A stretch of 64,000 nucleotides of DNA from Malania oleifera (GCF_029873635.1 NC_080423.1:96433025-96497024), one strand, 5' to 3'. Shown: positions 38,659 through 50,692, counted from the first letter of the stretch. Numbers and translations: made by a program. The notes: generated by a model not told the origin, from the letters alone.

Positions 38659-39726
38659 ATGGATCCTAGAGATGAGGACGGAGAGGCTGAAGGAAGGGAT
38701 GATTCAAAGACTTCCAGTGAAGAGGACATGGATACCTCTGCAATGCTGCAAGGTATAGCTTGGCAGGTTAGAGCTAAAATGAGGAAGGATCCGACAGGGC
38801 AGAGTTGTCCACCTGCAAGTCAGGGCTGCAATATCAAGGAATTCATGAGAATGAACCCTCTGGCCTTCGTAGGAGGACCTGATCGAGTGGTTGTAGAGAA
38901 TTGGGTACATGAGATAGAGGAGATTATGGCTGTACACAACTACATGGATGAGCAAAAGGTTTGTTATGTCGCGTTTAAAATGACTGGAGACGCGAAATGC
39001 TGGTGGCTTTCTATGAAGCTACTAAAGGAGCAAAGGCTGGTAAAAATAGCTCTAACCTAGGAGCAGTTCAAGGAGCTATTCTTTGATAGGTATTTTCCTT
39101 TATCTGTCAGAAAAGAAAAGATTAAAGAGTTCACTAACCTGACCTAGGGAAATATGACATTCAGAGAATATGCTGCCAACTTTGTTGAATTGTCGTGTTT
39201 TTCTGTGTTCCTAATTCCTAATAAGGTAAGGAAGATCAGGAAATTTGAAAAAGGCCTGAGACGCAGAATCTACGAGCTGGTGGTGGGATTTTAGGTTTAG
39301 AATTTCTCAAACTTAGTAGATAAGGCTTCGGTGCTAGAGAAGAGCATTTAGAGCAGCACAAAGCCTGCAGAGCAGATGAAAAGGCTTGCACCATCCAATT
39401 CTCAAGCTGAGGTCAGTCAAGGGTTAGGGAAGAAAGGAAAATATGTAGTGGGTCCCAGTTACCAGGATAGTCAATCGTACCTTGTATGTCAGACATGTAA
39501 TAAGAGGCATAAAGGTGAGTGTTGGTTTCGAACTCCTAGCTGTTTCAGGTGGGGTAAATCGGGTCATATTAAAAAGAATTATTAGGAACCGTTGCCTGTT
39601 GTACCTGCACAGACCCAAGATCAAGGGAAGCAGCCAATGCCACTTGGCAGAGATGCTCCAGCACGAGTTTACTCGTTGATCCAGCCTAAGCCAGAGAATG
39701 CAAGGGGAGCAGGTATGAGTTTGTGA
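38659..39726 (+). pseudogene. Gypsy-1 gag
   Basis: One frame from the ATG at 38659 runs 355 codons to a TGA at 39724, interrupted by six TAG codons (39058, 39145, 39292, 39298, 39349, 39583) and no frameshift. Order: acidic N-terminus (MDPRDEDGEAEGRDD), retrotransposon-gag core (FVGGPDRVVVENWVHEIEEI, AKCWW, EQFKELFFDRYF, FAxxF-like VELS block), then a zinc-knuckle region with CQTCNKRHKGECW followed by CFRWGKSGHIKKNY, in which two of the four zinc ligands of a CCHC knuckle are replaced (Trp and Tyr for Cys). Gag would form the particle and bind RNA; this copy cannot. An acceptor-like TTTTCAAG precedes the ATG. A second ATG upstream in frame is weaker by comparison with Gypsy-2. Confidence 0.8.
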
Positions 39727-39906
39727 TTAAGAAAATTATAATTTAATTCAATTATGGATGAACTAAGAAGTTTATATGATGATTATATTATTGATGATGC
39801 AAAAGCATGTGGTGATGTATACTGAACTGTATGGAATACATACTAAGTTAACAATTGTGGAAATGTAGAAATTAATGATTAAAGAAATTTTGAGGACGAA
39901 ATTTTC

Positions 39907-39920
39907 AAAGGAGGGCAGAA
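39907..39920 (+). other. Gypsy-1 polypurine tract
   Basis: AAAGGAGGGCAGAA directly before the 3' LTR; the plus-strand primer site. GAGGACGAAATTTTC just upstream also precedes the Gypsy-2 tract. Confidence 0.75.
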
Positions 39921-40272
39921 TGTAACAATCCTAAAAATTTTAATGATTAAATAATTAGGAAAATGATGAATGGAATAGATAAATAAGGAATAAAGGGGAA
40001 AAAGGAAAATTTTGAAAGAAGTGAACAGCAGATCTCGTCAATGAGTTTTATGTCCTCGTCGACGAGTGTTATATACTAAATATCGTCGATGAAATTCAGT
40101 TTCTCGTTGGCAAGAAGATCCCGAATGAATAAATTTCAGGTTTTAAGACACGTCGACGAGTGAATCTCCTCGTCAACAATGATCCTTCTGTGACTCGTTG
40201 ACGAGGCCATGTGGCAAAGTCGAGTATAAGAGGATTTAGGGAAGCTTCCATGTGAAGAAACTCATTTTTCTC

Positions 40273-40328
<56 letters not shown>

Positions 40329-41454
40329 AAAGTTCCTCTACCTTCTTTCTAGCTTTCTAGCCCGGATTTAGCTTGAATCGACAATCGGAGACCACTACGG
40401 TGTTTTAGGGAAGATTCTCTACGCATCTAAATAAACAGTTTTCTAAACTAGGCTTTTCAGGAAACGCTCTTAAGTTGAGGTAAGGGTCAAAATTCATAGT
40501 TTTGGGTTTTAAAGGTTTATTTAAGGTTTATAAGTTGAGAAAATGTAGAAATAGTAGTTTATTTGGGGTTTATTTAATTAAACTAGGGTTTTTAAACCAA
40601 GGTCTAGGTGAGCGTCACATGCATTTTTGGGGTTTTCGGTTGGCGTAATTCTAGAAAACAAGTAAGGGGGAATATATATTAAACCAAATTTTTATGAATT
40701 AATTGGAAAATGAAATATGTTATGAATATACGTGTATATGTTTTTGTATGAGTTTAAAATATCAATCATTTAAATTATGTTTTCTGAGCCTAGGGCTATT
40801 TTATTAGTTATGTATATGTGAAAAATGGACTAATGAAAGTGAAATATTTTTCAAGATAATTATGTAAGAAATGAAAGGTATATTTTTACAATATAAATGT
40901 TAAATATAGATTGATTTATTTTACAAGAAATATATATATGAATTTTACTGTAAAATGGCGTGACATGAGTGTCACGACGTCTCGGGAGCGCGTGTGCCCC
41001 GGGCGGCGGAATTAAAATCATTTTAATATTTTCATGGAAAAACATGGATATCGGAGTCGCCACTAACCTTTAGTGCGGTTAGAACACATGATTACTACCC
41101 CGTTAGGGGTAGAATCGGTCTACATTACCAGAGTTGGGGTCGGGAGTTCGGTTGCGCGAGGGGAAGGTACGAGCACCCCCTACGCGCCCGTTCTTACGAA
41201 CGATACCTAATTAATTTGAGATTATCCCTAAGTTAATCTAATAATTCTTTAAATTACTACTTTTTATGAAGTTATAAATACATGTAAAAAAATAAATAAA
41301 TAAAGATAATATATACATATATATTCCCTCAGAGCTTAGGGTACGTGATGCTTGAAGGCTCATACCCCCCGCAATAAAATCATAGGGATATAAATCAAGA
41401 AAATATTTTATAAAATAATTGCTATAGTGCATATAAGGCCAAATAACGAAAACA

Positions 41455-41760
41455 CTAAAAATAGTGATAATAATATAAATAATGATAGAAATGATAATAT
41501 TGATAAATAATACTAGTAATAATAATACTAATATTAGGAGTAATAATAATAAATACCATAGTGATAACAACAATAGTAATGATGATAATAATAATAATAA
41601 ATAACAATAGTAGTAATAATAATAAATAATACAATACTGATAATAATGATCATAATAGTAATAATAACAAAAATATTAATAGTAATAATAATAATATGGT
41701 TAATAAACAATAATAATAACAATAATAACAATAGGGATAATGATAACAATATTAGTAAAC

Positions 41761-41804
<44 letters not shown>

Positions 41805-41815
41805 TGCATATTTTA
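41455..41815. repeat. (TTA/AAT)n-rich tract
   Basis: Imperfect AAT repeats, pure at about 41763-41803. Ile/Tyr-rich open frames across it are artefacts of the repeat. Confidence 0.85.
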
Positions 41816-42719
41816 ACCATAGGACACTTACCTTAATATGAACACACAATCAATACATATAGAAACAAAATTATCAAAAATAAGGAAACAATCTACTCAT
41901 CAACTTATGGAAACCAAGTAACCCTAAAATCAGGAGATAACTATACAAGGGTAAGCAAACAAATAAATTATGGAAACAGTTTAAAGCTAACACTAATATG
42001 TAAATATCTAACAAGACCACTAAATGGGAAATGGTGGAAATAAATCAAACCAAAAATTGGTATACAACCCTAAAAATTAATATGCTACATAAACATTACC
42101 TTTTTAATAATACTATACTAATATTACAATGATGATAATAATAACATACAAATTATAACGATATAGATGATAATAACATAAATATTCTTATAATATGATA
42201 ACAATTTAAGTAATAATATACAAAAAGTATAATACTAATACAATCCATATAATAACCATGCCAATAATAGACAAACGATAGAATATCAATAATAATATAC
42301 AAACTATGTAATTCTAAATACTAATATAATTAATATAATAATAATGCTAATAATAATAAACCAACTATATAATAACATTACTAACACTAATATATAAACA
42401 ATATGGTAATAATACTAATCAATATAATAACAAACCATATGATCATATTATTAATGATAATATACAAACAATATAATAACATTATTAATAATGATACACA
42501 AACAATATGATATTAATACTAAAATAATAATATTACTAATAATAATATTGTTAATAATAATATCATAACATTATAGTTGACGATAAAACACAAACAATAA
42601 CAATATATTAATAATAGTAATAAACAGGGAATAATAATATTCATATGATCAATATATATAATACAAAAAAATAAAATAAAAAGTGCACTGACAATAACAT
42701 ATATACATACATATATACC

Positions 42720-43440
42720 TAATTGACCCGGGATGATGACTGAACACTGGAGCTCATGGAGGCGTGGATGACTGGTCGGGGAGGAGTTGGGTGGCCGTGA
42801 GGGCTGTCGGATTGGAGCTGCTGGCCGCTGCTGCTGGTGGCGTGAAGAGAGAGTTTGTGGCGGCGACGGAGACGGCGGTGACGATTTGGCGACTCCGCTG
42901 GGGAGGTGACCAGAGGCGTGGTGCTGCTGCTTCTGGCCGAAGCTGCTATGGCTGGCCTGTCTCTCGGAGTTGGAGGATCTCGTCGGGAATATAGGAGGCC
43001 GAAGAAGAAGCTGAGCATGATGACGACGAACAGCGGGAAGCGGCGACGATAGCGCAGTCCACGACCATGCTGGTGTTGCTGTGTCGGTGTGGCTCGCCGG
43101 AGTTGCAGTAGGAAGAGGAGGCAAAGGGGTATGGAGCGGAGATGATGAAGTTGGTGGCTCGCGGTTCTGTTGTTGCTACTGCTGGTGTCTTAGCCGGGGC
43201 AGGGGATATTGCAGAGGACTGGCCGAGGATGGGGCGGCTGCTGTGGCTGTGTGCTCGAGAGAGAGGGAGAAAAAGGGAAGAGAGAGTTGCGAGATAGATG
43301 AGGGAGAGTGGGTGGCGGCTAGGTGCATCAAAAAGAGGAAGAAGAAGAAGACCCAGAAGAATAAGGAGGTTTTTTTTTCTTTTTGGTTTTTCCCCTGCGG
43401 CAGTGCGCTACGGCTGCCCTTGGCTGGAGTGTGTGCAGCG
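42720..43440 (-). other. GC-rich leader of LTR-A copy 2
   Basis: This block is strongly GC-rich between AT-rich flanks. Open frames on both strands (minus: Ser/Pro/His-rich text such as PPSPSPPQTLSSRHQQQRP; plus: Gly/Arg-rich) reflect composition and no domain is recognisable. Its position between the TATA-like box and a donor-like site matches the 185-bp repeat in copy 1, but the sequences are unrelated. Confidence 0.55.
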
Positions 43441-43554
43441 CCTAAGCAAAGGACTTTTTTATAAAAATTATTTTGAAACCCTAACTCCCTCTTTCCTTTT
43501 TGGTTTATGGTATTTTTTTTTTTGGAAATAATATATATGAGAATAATTATTAAT

Positions 43555-43594
<40 letters not shown>

Positions 43595-43709
43595 GGTAAA
43601 AATAATGATAATAGCAAAATAATAATAATAGTAATAACAAAAATAAATAAATAAATAATAATAAAAATAATAATAGTAAAATAATAATAATAATAATAAT
43701 ACTAAAGAA

Positions 43710-43753
<44 letters not shown>

Positions 43754-43860
43754 GATTAATGAAAATTAATAATAATAATAATAATAAGAATAAATAAGAT
43801 AATAAAAATAATAATAATAATAAAATAACAATAATAATAATAATAATAGTAATAAATATA
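43555..43860. repeat. (AAT)n-rich tract
   Basis: Imperfect AAT repeats next to the start of LTR-A copy 2, comparable with the ATT-rich text at 20-75 in copy 1. Confidence 0.85.
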
Positions 43861-45374
43861 TTGGGTCTGGGTAAAAATGGGGTGTCTACAAAATAGAATT
43901 ATGTGTGGAATTATGTTATATGTATGAGATGTGGTATATATAGGAAATGAATTGAAATGAAAATGTTATATGAAATATGCTGCATATGAGTGCTAATTCA
44001 ACCATGGAACCAAAAACAGTTGAAAGATGTTGGGTAGCAAACTAGCGCATTTCTATGTGAACTAACACAAAAACAGCTAAAGCATGCTGGGACTAACACA
44101 AAAACAACCGAAAGACGCTAGGACTAATGCAAAAACAGCTAAAAGATGTTAGGACTAACACAAAAACAGCTGAAAGATACTAGGTATGAAATGAAATGAA
44201 AATGGGAATGAAATGGAAATAAAATATGAAATTTGAACAATGAGAAATGGGAAAAACCACATAAAGTGAAATGCAATGAAATGTAAAAGATAAAAGCATG
44301 AAAAGTTGAGAAATGCATAATAATGGTAGACAAAATAATGTATTATAGTAGTATCATTATTTATGCTAGTAGAACATGTTACATTTGGACGGGGCATACC
44401 CTTTGCTCGAAGGCTTGCTGAGAAAGACGAGTGCTCTAGTTAGTATCAGGTGTAGCAATAGGCTACATAACGTACTAGGGAAAAGGGAAACCACTTGTAT
44501 GGGCGAGTAGATTTCCCTATTCTCAGGAGCCTTCGTTGGTAACTTTTGTATGTGTAAGTACGAGATTACTTATTCACCTGAGGGCTTATTGAGTAAGGTG
44601 AGTACCCTGGTATGCTTCAGTTGTGACCTTTGGTTGCCTAAAGTATCAGAATAGAGTGGTGCTACTTGTATGGGCGGGTAATCATCCCTATCATTTGGTT
44701 TTTCTTGTGGGTAAAATATCTTACATGTGATTGATTAGGTTCAAAAAATGATTTCAAAAATCATGTTAAGATTTGCAAATGTTAAATATTATATTGATTA
44801 TAACCTCATGTTGGTCACACGCTATTTTAATATATTGTTTCTTCCCTTACTGAGATGTGTCTCACCCGAATACAAATTATTTTTTTTCAAGACCTCCACG
44901 GGATCGAGCTTAGAGAGCTCGATGTTGTTATAGCCTTTTTGGGTTAAAGAAAAGAAGAAAAAGGATATAAACTTGATAATATTTTGGGATGTATAAATTT
45001 ATGTTTTATATTTTAAGTCTTTTGGGTTATGAATACTGGAGGTTGTTGGTTATGTTTTGGAGATATGTAAATATATGAATACAGGTGGATGAAAAGTTGA
45101 GTTTGGTATATAGATAGAAGTAGAAAATTCTGGTATATTATTGATAGAGAATTGTAGTTATGTTTTTTGCAGCATAATTATTAATGGAATAACACGTACA
45201 GGAAAATGAATGACGTGACATCCGAGTCCCACAAGGGAGGTTCAGGGTGCCATAAAGCACGGTTGATCATGTATAACACACTAGACTAGATTTTCAGCTT
45301 TGGGGCATTACAGATAAGATGGTCACTGGCTGTGCGTAGTACTGGCAAAAAAGAAGAAAAACCCTAGAACAGTG

Positions 45375-45527
45375 TTGCAGTTTAAATTTGAATTTGAATT
45401 TGAATTTGAATTTTGAATTTGAATTTGAATTTGAATTTGAATTTTAAATTTTGAATTTGAATTTTAAATTGAATTTGAATTTAAATTTAAATGGAAGGTT
45501 TATAAATAAACTTGTAGCCACATTCTA
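45375..45527 (+). repeat. Promoter fragment related to the small-element LTR
   Basis: A TTTGAA repeat tract followed by GGTTTATAAATAAACTTGTAGCCACATTCT matches, on the opposite strand, the TTCAAA tract and TATA region of the array units at 2817-8312. The likeness stops after ACATTCT. It lies in the Copia leader. Confidence 0.6.
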
Positions 45528-46441
45528 AAGGTCGGACCCCCACCGACCACCGGCACTCCCTAATGGCAAGCAAGGAATCACAGTTTAATGATGCGAGCTC
45601 CTGGACCATAATAGCCAGGATTTTTATTATGTCATATTTCTTGTTTATATATGCTTGCTTGACATATTTTTTGTTCTTATGTTATATCATTAGCATGTAA
45701 GATTTAATATTTTAATTTGGTTTATGCATATGCAACTTAAATAATAAAATTAATTCTTAAGTTATAAAAACAAAATTTAATAATTTAAGGGAATTTGGAA
45801 TTTTATTTGTTGCATGTATTTTAGTTACCAATATTGGAATATTAAATTTATTGGAATATTAAACATGTGCAAATTTGCATCCCTCATGAATTAAATAACT
45901 AAGTGGGTGAGGGAATTTATTATGTATAAATCTCATGGTCTCCATCACTAGTTTATAAGTGATGTAATTAATTTTATGAGATGATATTAGTATCTTCCTC
46001 TCCATCAGATGAAATTAATTATAGACTCACCAAGTATAAACTCTAGTAATTGTTAGTATTGGGTCACCTTTCCATCTGGGAGATTCACTACAGGACAATA
46101 AGTCTAGTGTTATGTGATGGTATACACTTAGTTATGAATAATAGTATTCTCACCATCTGAGTCAATGCTATTGTTTATAGGACCAAAGCAAAGTTAGCAG
46201 TTTAATTTTTCTTGGCAGAGTCACTTGCCTAGATAGTAAAATTAATAGGTCCTCACCTGTCTATACAAATGTTAAGTAATAGACAACCTCCCGTCGAGGC
46301 ATATTACTCACGGTGTGCTAGGATGCTGACAAATTCTTTAAAAGAAAAATATTGGTAGAGGGAACCATATTCTTTTAATTAAATTAAAATTTTATTATTA
46401 CTCATCATATTTTATTATAATATGTGGTTCTTAGGATTAAA

Positions 46442-47245
46442 ATGGCTTTCAATCCCCTGGCTGTTATTTTGAAAAAAAAATTAAAAAAAATAATAAATAA
46501 ATAAATAAAACAAATTGGTTGGACCTAATTATATTGACTAGAAAAGGAACTTGGATATTGTGCTGATTGTTGAGGAGTGCAAGTATGTGCTCACAGAGGT
46601 ATGTCCACAGAAACCCAATGAAGGGGCAACTGATGAGGAAACCCAAGCTTACCGAAAGTGGATTAAGGCTGATGAGATGGCGCGGTGTTACACTTTGGCA
46701 TTTATATCGAATGTTCTACAACATCAGCATCAATCTATGCCTTCTACCTATGATATAATGCAAAACCTCAAAGAAATGTTTAGGGATCAAAATCATGCTG
46801 CTAGGCAAACTACTATGAAGGAACTTATGAATACTACTATGGCAGAAGGGACCCCAATAAGGTATCATGTTCTGAAGATAATTGGTCTTCTCAATGAGCT
46901 ATAGATCCTTGGAGCTGAAATTGATGGGAAAACTCAAGTCGATATCATTCTCCAGTCACTGTCTAGCTCATTTAAGTAGTTTTGCCTAAATTATAACATG
47001 AATAAGCTCTCTTACTCATTAGCAGAACTACTTAATGAGCTTCAAGCAGCTAAGGGCCTCATTAGGAAGCCAACTTTTGCTCTTATGACTGAGAAAGGTT
47101 CTTCTTCTGAGCCAAAAAGCCGAAAGAAGTAGAAAAAGGTTTAGAAACCATAGGGAGCTCCTCCAGTAGTACGTGGGCCGCAAGATGGAATGAAAAAGCC
47201 CACAGGCAAGTGTTTTCACTGCAAGCTGTGAGGGCACTGGAAAGC
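46442..47245 (+). pseudogene. Copia gag, split at the zinc knuckle
   Basis: The ATG at 46442 opens MAFNPLAVIL, the usual start of this Copia gag type, then an A-rich insertion shifts the frame. The main frame (46510-47245) has NWLD... LDIVLIVEECKYVLTE, RKWIKADEMARCYTLAFISN, the UBN2 gag core, a Lys-rich stretch and CFHCKL.GHWKAQ, the start of a CCHC knuckle. Stops: TAG at 46539, 46902, 46977, 47130, 47142, 47151 and TGA at 47229. A solo LTR inserted at 47251 separates the knuckle from the rest of the polyprotein. Non-functional. Confidence 0.8.
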
Positions 47246-48159
47246 ACAATTGTAACGACCTGCTTAATTAAATGGGTTTTTTTCTTCTTTTATATACTAT
47301 AACATTCTACATGCTCTGATACCATGCTGGGGGTAAACCCAACCATAAGCCTAAGAAGCAAGAAGTAGAAATCATATAAACTTAACCATAAACCATTACA
47401 TACAATACAAAACCAATACCAGGGTACTACCGTGTTCCCCAAAATATACACATATCATTGAATTCCCAATTTACCCTCAGCTAACTAGGGCAAATACAAA
47501 AATCCTCCACTGTACTCACTTTGCTGTCAAGGCACTATAGACACCTCTCTACCTGCGAGCTTGATCTACTCACCTACCTAGATCACCTGAAAAATGTTTC
47601 AACACTAGAATGAGCCAACGCTCAGTAAGAAGAAATATGTTATTACTAGTGTGTGGCAAATGAGCTACTATATATCATGAAATTTGTTTTCATATAAACA
47701 TGAATAACTAAATACAAAAGTACAGTCCGAATAATAAAATACACCAACCCTTTCCATGTTGCTTAACATAGCAGTATTATAGGTTATAATTCAAAATACT
47801 TTTAGTGTATATAAGTATGGTCCCTGTTTCTGTAAATCTGTACATATGTAATAGTAACTGAAACTATTCCCTGTGGCTATCTATGTCATGACTTGCCCCC
47901 TCATGACAAGGTTGTGTAGCCCGTAGGCTGGATTTACCCTGGCTGGCCAACTAGGAATAAATCACTGAACTCCGTCAATCGATCTGCCCACCTCAACCCA
48001 TATCTGGATGGGGAGCCTAACCTCTTCAAGGGCCTAGGTGATCGACCTTACCACGTATTATCTGAATAGGTGGTTGCACTCATGGTACCGTGCTTTGTAG
48101 CTGCAAGTCCAATAGGGTTTGATAACATATAATATATTTTTATACATATCTAACTGATT

Positions 48160-48400
48160 TACCATGATTCTGAAGTAATCGTAATAACCGTGATACTGCA
48201 TAACTATACTGTAATTCATATATTGTAATACTGAGAACTGTAAAATCATAACATTGAATTGCATAATCATAATACTGGAATTCATGTAATTATGGTACTG
48301 AGATCTGTATAATCATGGTACTAAAATCCATAAAATCATGGTACTAAAATTTGCATAATCATAATACTGAAATTCGTAAAATCAGGAAACTAAATTTGTA
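48160..48400 (-). repeat. Minisatellite in the solo LTR
   Basis: Units of about 28 bp built on CATAATACTGGAATTCAT and ATCATGGTACTAAAAT, with drift between copies. Confidence 0.7.
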
Positions 48401-48885
48401 AAACATATCTTTGTACCATATTCATATTCACAAGCCACACCATACCATACTAAATACATAATTTTCATAATTAAATAAACTGTATAATGTTTCTAAAAAT
48501 ATCTAGCATAGCATATTTCCCTTACCTTAACTTTGAAAAGCACCTATGAGATATTAGCCTAACATCCGCAAGGCCTCCTACAAAACACCCTGAAACCAAC
48601 ATATGTTAGAACATAATATCAGTATTTTCCTGCCTACATTATTTCCTATTACTGCCATAAGGCCAAAATTAAGTTAAAAGGTCTTATCTTGAATTTGGGA
48701 TGAAATCCAACTCTATTTTCCCAACGATCTGCTCTGGAAAATTTGCAGAGAACTCCGCCAGGAGTGTCATGGTAGTTTCGGATCATCGATCCGGCGACTG
48801 GTGGGGCCGAAATCGAAGAGAGAAGGTAGAGAGTGGCATAGAGAGAGAGAGGCGTGGTGAAAATGATAAAAATCCTGGGTTTCCA

Positions 48886-48894
48886 CTATTTATA
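48886..48894 (-). promoter_or_regulatory. TATA box of the solo LTR
   Basis: TATAAATAG on the minus strand, just downstream of the CGTCGACG-rich segment (48905-49150), as in the other two Gypsy LTRs. Confidence 0.6.
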
Positions 48895-49237
48895 GGGCCA
48901 GGTTTGTCGACGAGACACGTCACTTCGTCGATGAATCCTTTAGTAAATTCGTCAATGAAGCCCTATATTCGTTGACCAAATTCAGAGAAGCCCGAACCAT
49001 CTATCAGTATCTTCTCGTCGATGAAACCCTGTATTCATCGACAAAATTCTTTAAACCTTTGTCGACGAAACCCTGTGTTCATCGACAAAGCCCTAGAAAT
49101 TTTCTGAATTTTTTATTCCCCTCAAAATGCAATGTCCGCGTTCGTCGACGAAGTCTACGGCTTCCTTCTGTTTCTGTATCTATTTTCTCTCCCTCTTATT
49201 ATTAAAATGCTATTATTCTTTGGGTCACTACAACAAT

Positions 49238-49810
49238 GTCTAGTTTATCTTTCCAAAAAGAACAACAAAGGTATATCTCATTCACCAGTAGTTAAACACA
49301 TGTTTAGCAGTGATATCTACTAGTACCTGGTGTGTAGATACAAGAGCCACTAATCATGTTTGCAATTCTTTGCAAGGGTTCCAGAAAACCGGCCAGCTAG
49401 GTGATGGAGAGATTTACGTAAAGAGTGTCACTAGTTGCAGTAGGTGATATTCACATTTCTTTTGGTAGAGATAGGATTTTAGTATTGAAAGACTCTCTTT
49501 ATGTACCTTCCATTAGAAGGAACTTGATTTCACTTTCCAAGTTGGTGGATAATGGATATTCCATTTATTTTAATGACTTAGTTGTTATTAAGTTAAATAA
49601 ATGGTTTATCTATTCTGGTACATTGGTGGATGGTCTTTATATTATTAATCATGCTTCTCCTATAGTGCAACTAAATGAATTGAATAACACTAATAAACAA
49701 CCATGTATGAGAAAGAAACCTTCTGAATTGAACCAAACTTATCTTTGGTAAGTCTAGGTCATATTAATTTGAGTCGGATTTCAAGGCTGGTTCAAATGGG
49801 CCATTAGGTT
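49238..49810 (+). pseudogene. Copia protease and pre-integrase region
   Basis: Resumes right after the solo LTR. WCVDTGATNHVCNSLQGFQ (about 49330-49386) is the aspartic protease site with DTGA intact. A frame change near 49400 leads to IHISFGRDRILVLKDSLYVP and SIRRNLISLSKLVDNGYSIY, the end of the protease domain and the GAG_pre-integrase start. A TAG-type stop (about 49749) and frame breaks follow. Degraded. Confidence 0.75.
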
Positions 49811-49859
49811 CGTTAGAAGTGGAGGCACTACCAGTTTTTGAATCCTGCTTAGAAGGTAA

Positions 49860-50403
49860 GATGACCAAGCAGCACTTTTCGGCCAAAGGCTATAGAGAAA
49901 AAGAGGCATTAGAACTTGTTCACTCTGATTTGTGTGGCCCAATGAATATCTAGGCTAAAGGTGGATTTGAGTATTTCTTGACATTCATTTATGATTTCTC
50001 AAGGTATGTGTATATTTATTTGATGCATCATAAGTCTGAATGCTTTGAAAAATTCAAGGTATTTAAGGTAGAAACAGAGAAGCGTCAGGGTAAATGTATC
50101 AAGACACTACGATCTAATCGTGGTGGCGAGTACCTCTTAGGAGAATTTGTGAATTACTTATCATAGGAGGGAATTGAATCCCAATTTTCTGCACCTGGTA
50201 TGCCACAACAGAATGTTGTAGTAGAAAAAAGGAATAGGATTCTTATGGACATGGTCAGATCTGTGATGAGTTATTCAAAATTGCGTAATTCGTTTTGGGG
50301 GCACACACTAGAAACAATAGTCGGTATTATGAACTTAGTCCTATCTAAGTCAGTACCTACTACACCCATAGAACTGTGGATTGAGCACAAACCTAGTCTT
50401 CGG
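49860..50403 (+). pseudogene. Copia integrase, truncated
   Basis: Visible blocks: LVHSDLCGPMN (about 49915), YFLTFIYDFSRYVYIY (about 49970), LRSNRGGEYL (about 50106) and PGMPQQNVVVEKRNR (about 50195), then SFWGH. The second catalytic Asp of the DDE triad (SDRGGEY) is Asn here. A TAG at about 50164 interrupts the frame. The sequence is cut at 50403 by the Gypsy-2 LTR, and no Copia RT follows. Confidence 0.8.
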
Positions 50404-50683
50404 TGTAACGACCCGAATTTTAAAAGTGGAATTTAAATAATAAAAGAAAAGGGAATGGAAGTTGGGAAAAGAAGGGAAGTTGTCAAGCTTCGTCGACGAA
50501 CACAGGGTTTTGTCAACGAAGGTTTTAAAGATTTCGTCAATGAATACAGGGCTTCGTCGATGAGAAAACGCCAAGAGGGGGTTTTTGAGCTGACTGAATT
50601 TTATCAACGAGGAGTGGATTTTGTCGATAAAATTTGTGAAGGACTCGTCGACGAAGGTCGGGCTTGTCGACCAATTTCGCTGT

Positions 50684-50692
50684 TTATATATA
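50684..50692 (+). promoter_or_regulatory. TATA box of the Gypsy-2 LTR
   Basis: TTTATATATATG about 50 bp before the (CT)n leader tract, at the same place as the TATA box in the solo LTR. Confidence 0.5.

Larger units (their letters stand above)
40970..43890 (-). mobile_element. LTR-A copy 2, full length, 2.92 kb
   Basis: Read on the minus strand it starts TGTAGACACCCCATTTT (from 43890) and ends CGAGACGTCGTGACA (at 40970), so it has TG...CA ends like an LTR. Alignment of the flanks with the Gypsy-1 5' LTR near 36840 shows a clean insertion, although no exact duplication is visible. Minus-strand order: (TTA)n-rich start (43890-43540), TATA-like box (about 43470-43456), a GC-rich leader (43440-42720), a donor-like AATTAG|GTATATATG at 42719, AT-rich DNA with long (TTA)n tracts, then the conserved end shared with 2200-2648. 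No internal domain with primer site is present, so it is a solo LTR. Confidence 0.75.
35803..45312 (+). mobile_element. Gypsy-1: gag-only LTR retrotransposon
   Basis: 5' LTR 35803-38309, primer binding site 38313-38324, gag 38659-39726, polypurine tract 39907-39920, 3' LTR 39921-45312 (enlarged by an LTR-A insertion at 40970-43890). Flanks GATCA (35798-35802) and GATAA (45313-45317) agree at four of five bases, as an aged target duplication would. The interior is only 1.6 kb and has no protease, RT or integrase, so it is a TR-GAG-like or pol-deleted form of a chromovirus related to Gypsy-2. It lies in the leader of the Copia element. Confidence 0.85.
39921..45312 (+). repeat. Gypsy-1 3' LTR, split by LTR-A
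   Basis: Starts TGTAACAATCC and ends GGGGCATTACA. It pairs with 35803-38309 with frequent substitutions and a (TC)n tract expanded at 40279-40328. The two parts, 39921-40969 and 43891-45312, are separated by the LTR-A insertion. Confidence 0.85.
47251..49232 (-). mobile_element. Solo Gypsy LTR
   Basis: TG...CA-bounded (plus text TGTAACGACCTG ... GGTCACTACA) with a perfect 5-bp duplication ACAAT at 47246-47250 and 49233-49237. Orientation is minus: the reverse complement has CGTCGACGA repeats, TATAAATAG (48894-48886), the leader text AACTCCGCCAGGAGTG in reverse, an acceptor-like TTGGTTTCAG (about 48591), a donor-like GTTAAG|GTAAGGG (about 48529), a minisatellite and an end matching the fragment at 15080-15726. 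It is a relative of the Gypsy-2 LTR, left after recombination between two LTRs. Confidence 0.9.
30800..50403 (+). mobile_element. Old Copia element, host of the nested insertions
   Basis: Visible parts in order: 5' LTR sequence (about 30800-31308 and 34546-35412), primer binding site at 35415, leader (35427-35797 and 45318-46441), gag (46442-47245), protease to integrase (49238-50403). The rest lies beyond the Gypsy-2 insertion and was not recognised afterwards. Interruptions: LINE 31324-34545, Gypsy-1 35803-45312, solo LTR 47251-49232, Gypsy-2 from 50404. The left border is a guess. All coding parts are broken by stops. Confidence 0.65.

Noticed and set aside
41234-43640. Ile/Tyr-rich and Ser/Pro-rich long open frames
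   Set aside because: They translate (AAT)n tracts or GC-rich leader DNA; no domain, no consistent start, and both strands are open to a similar degree.
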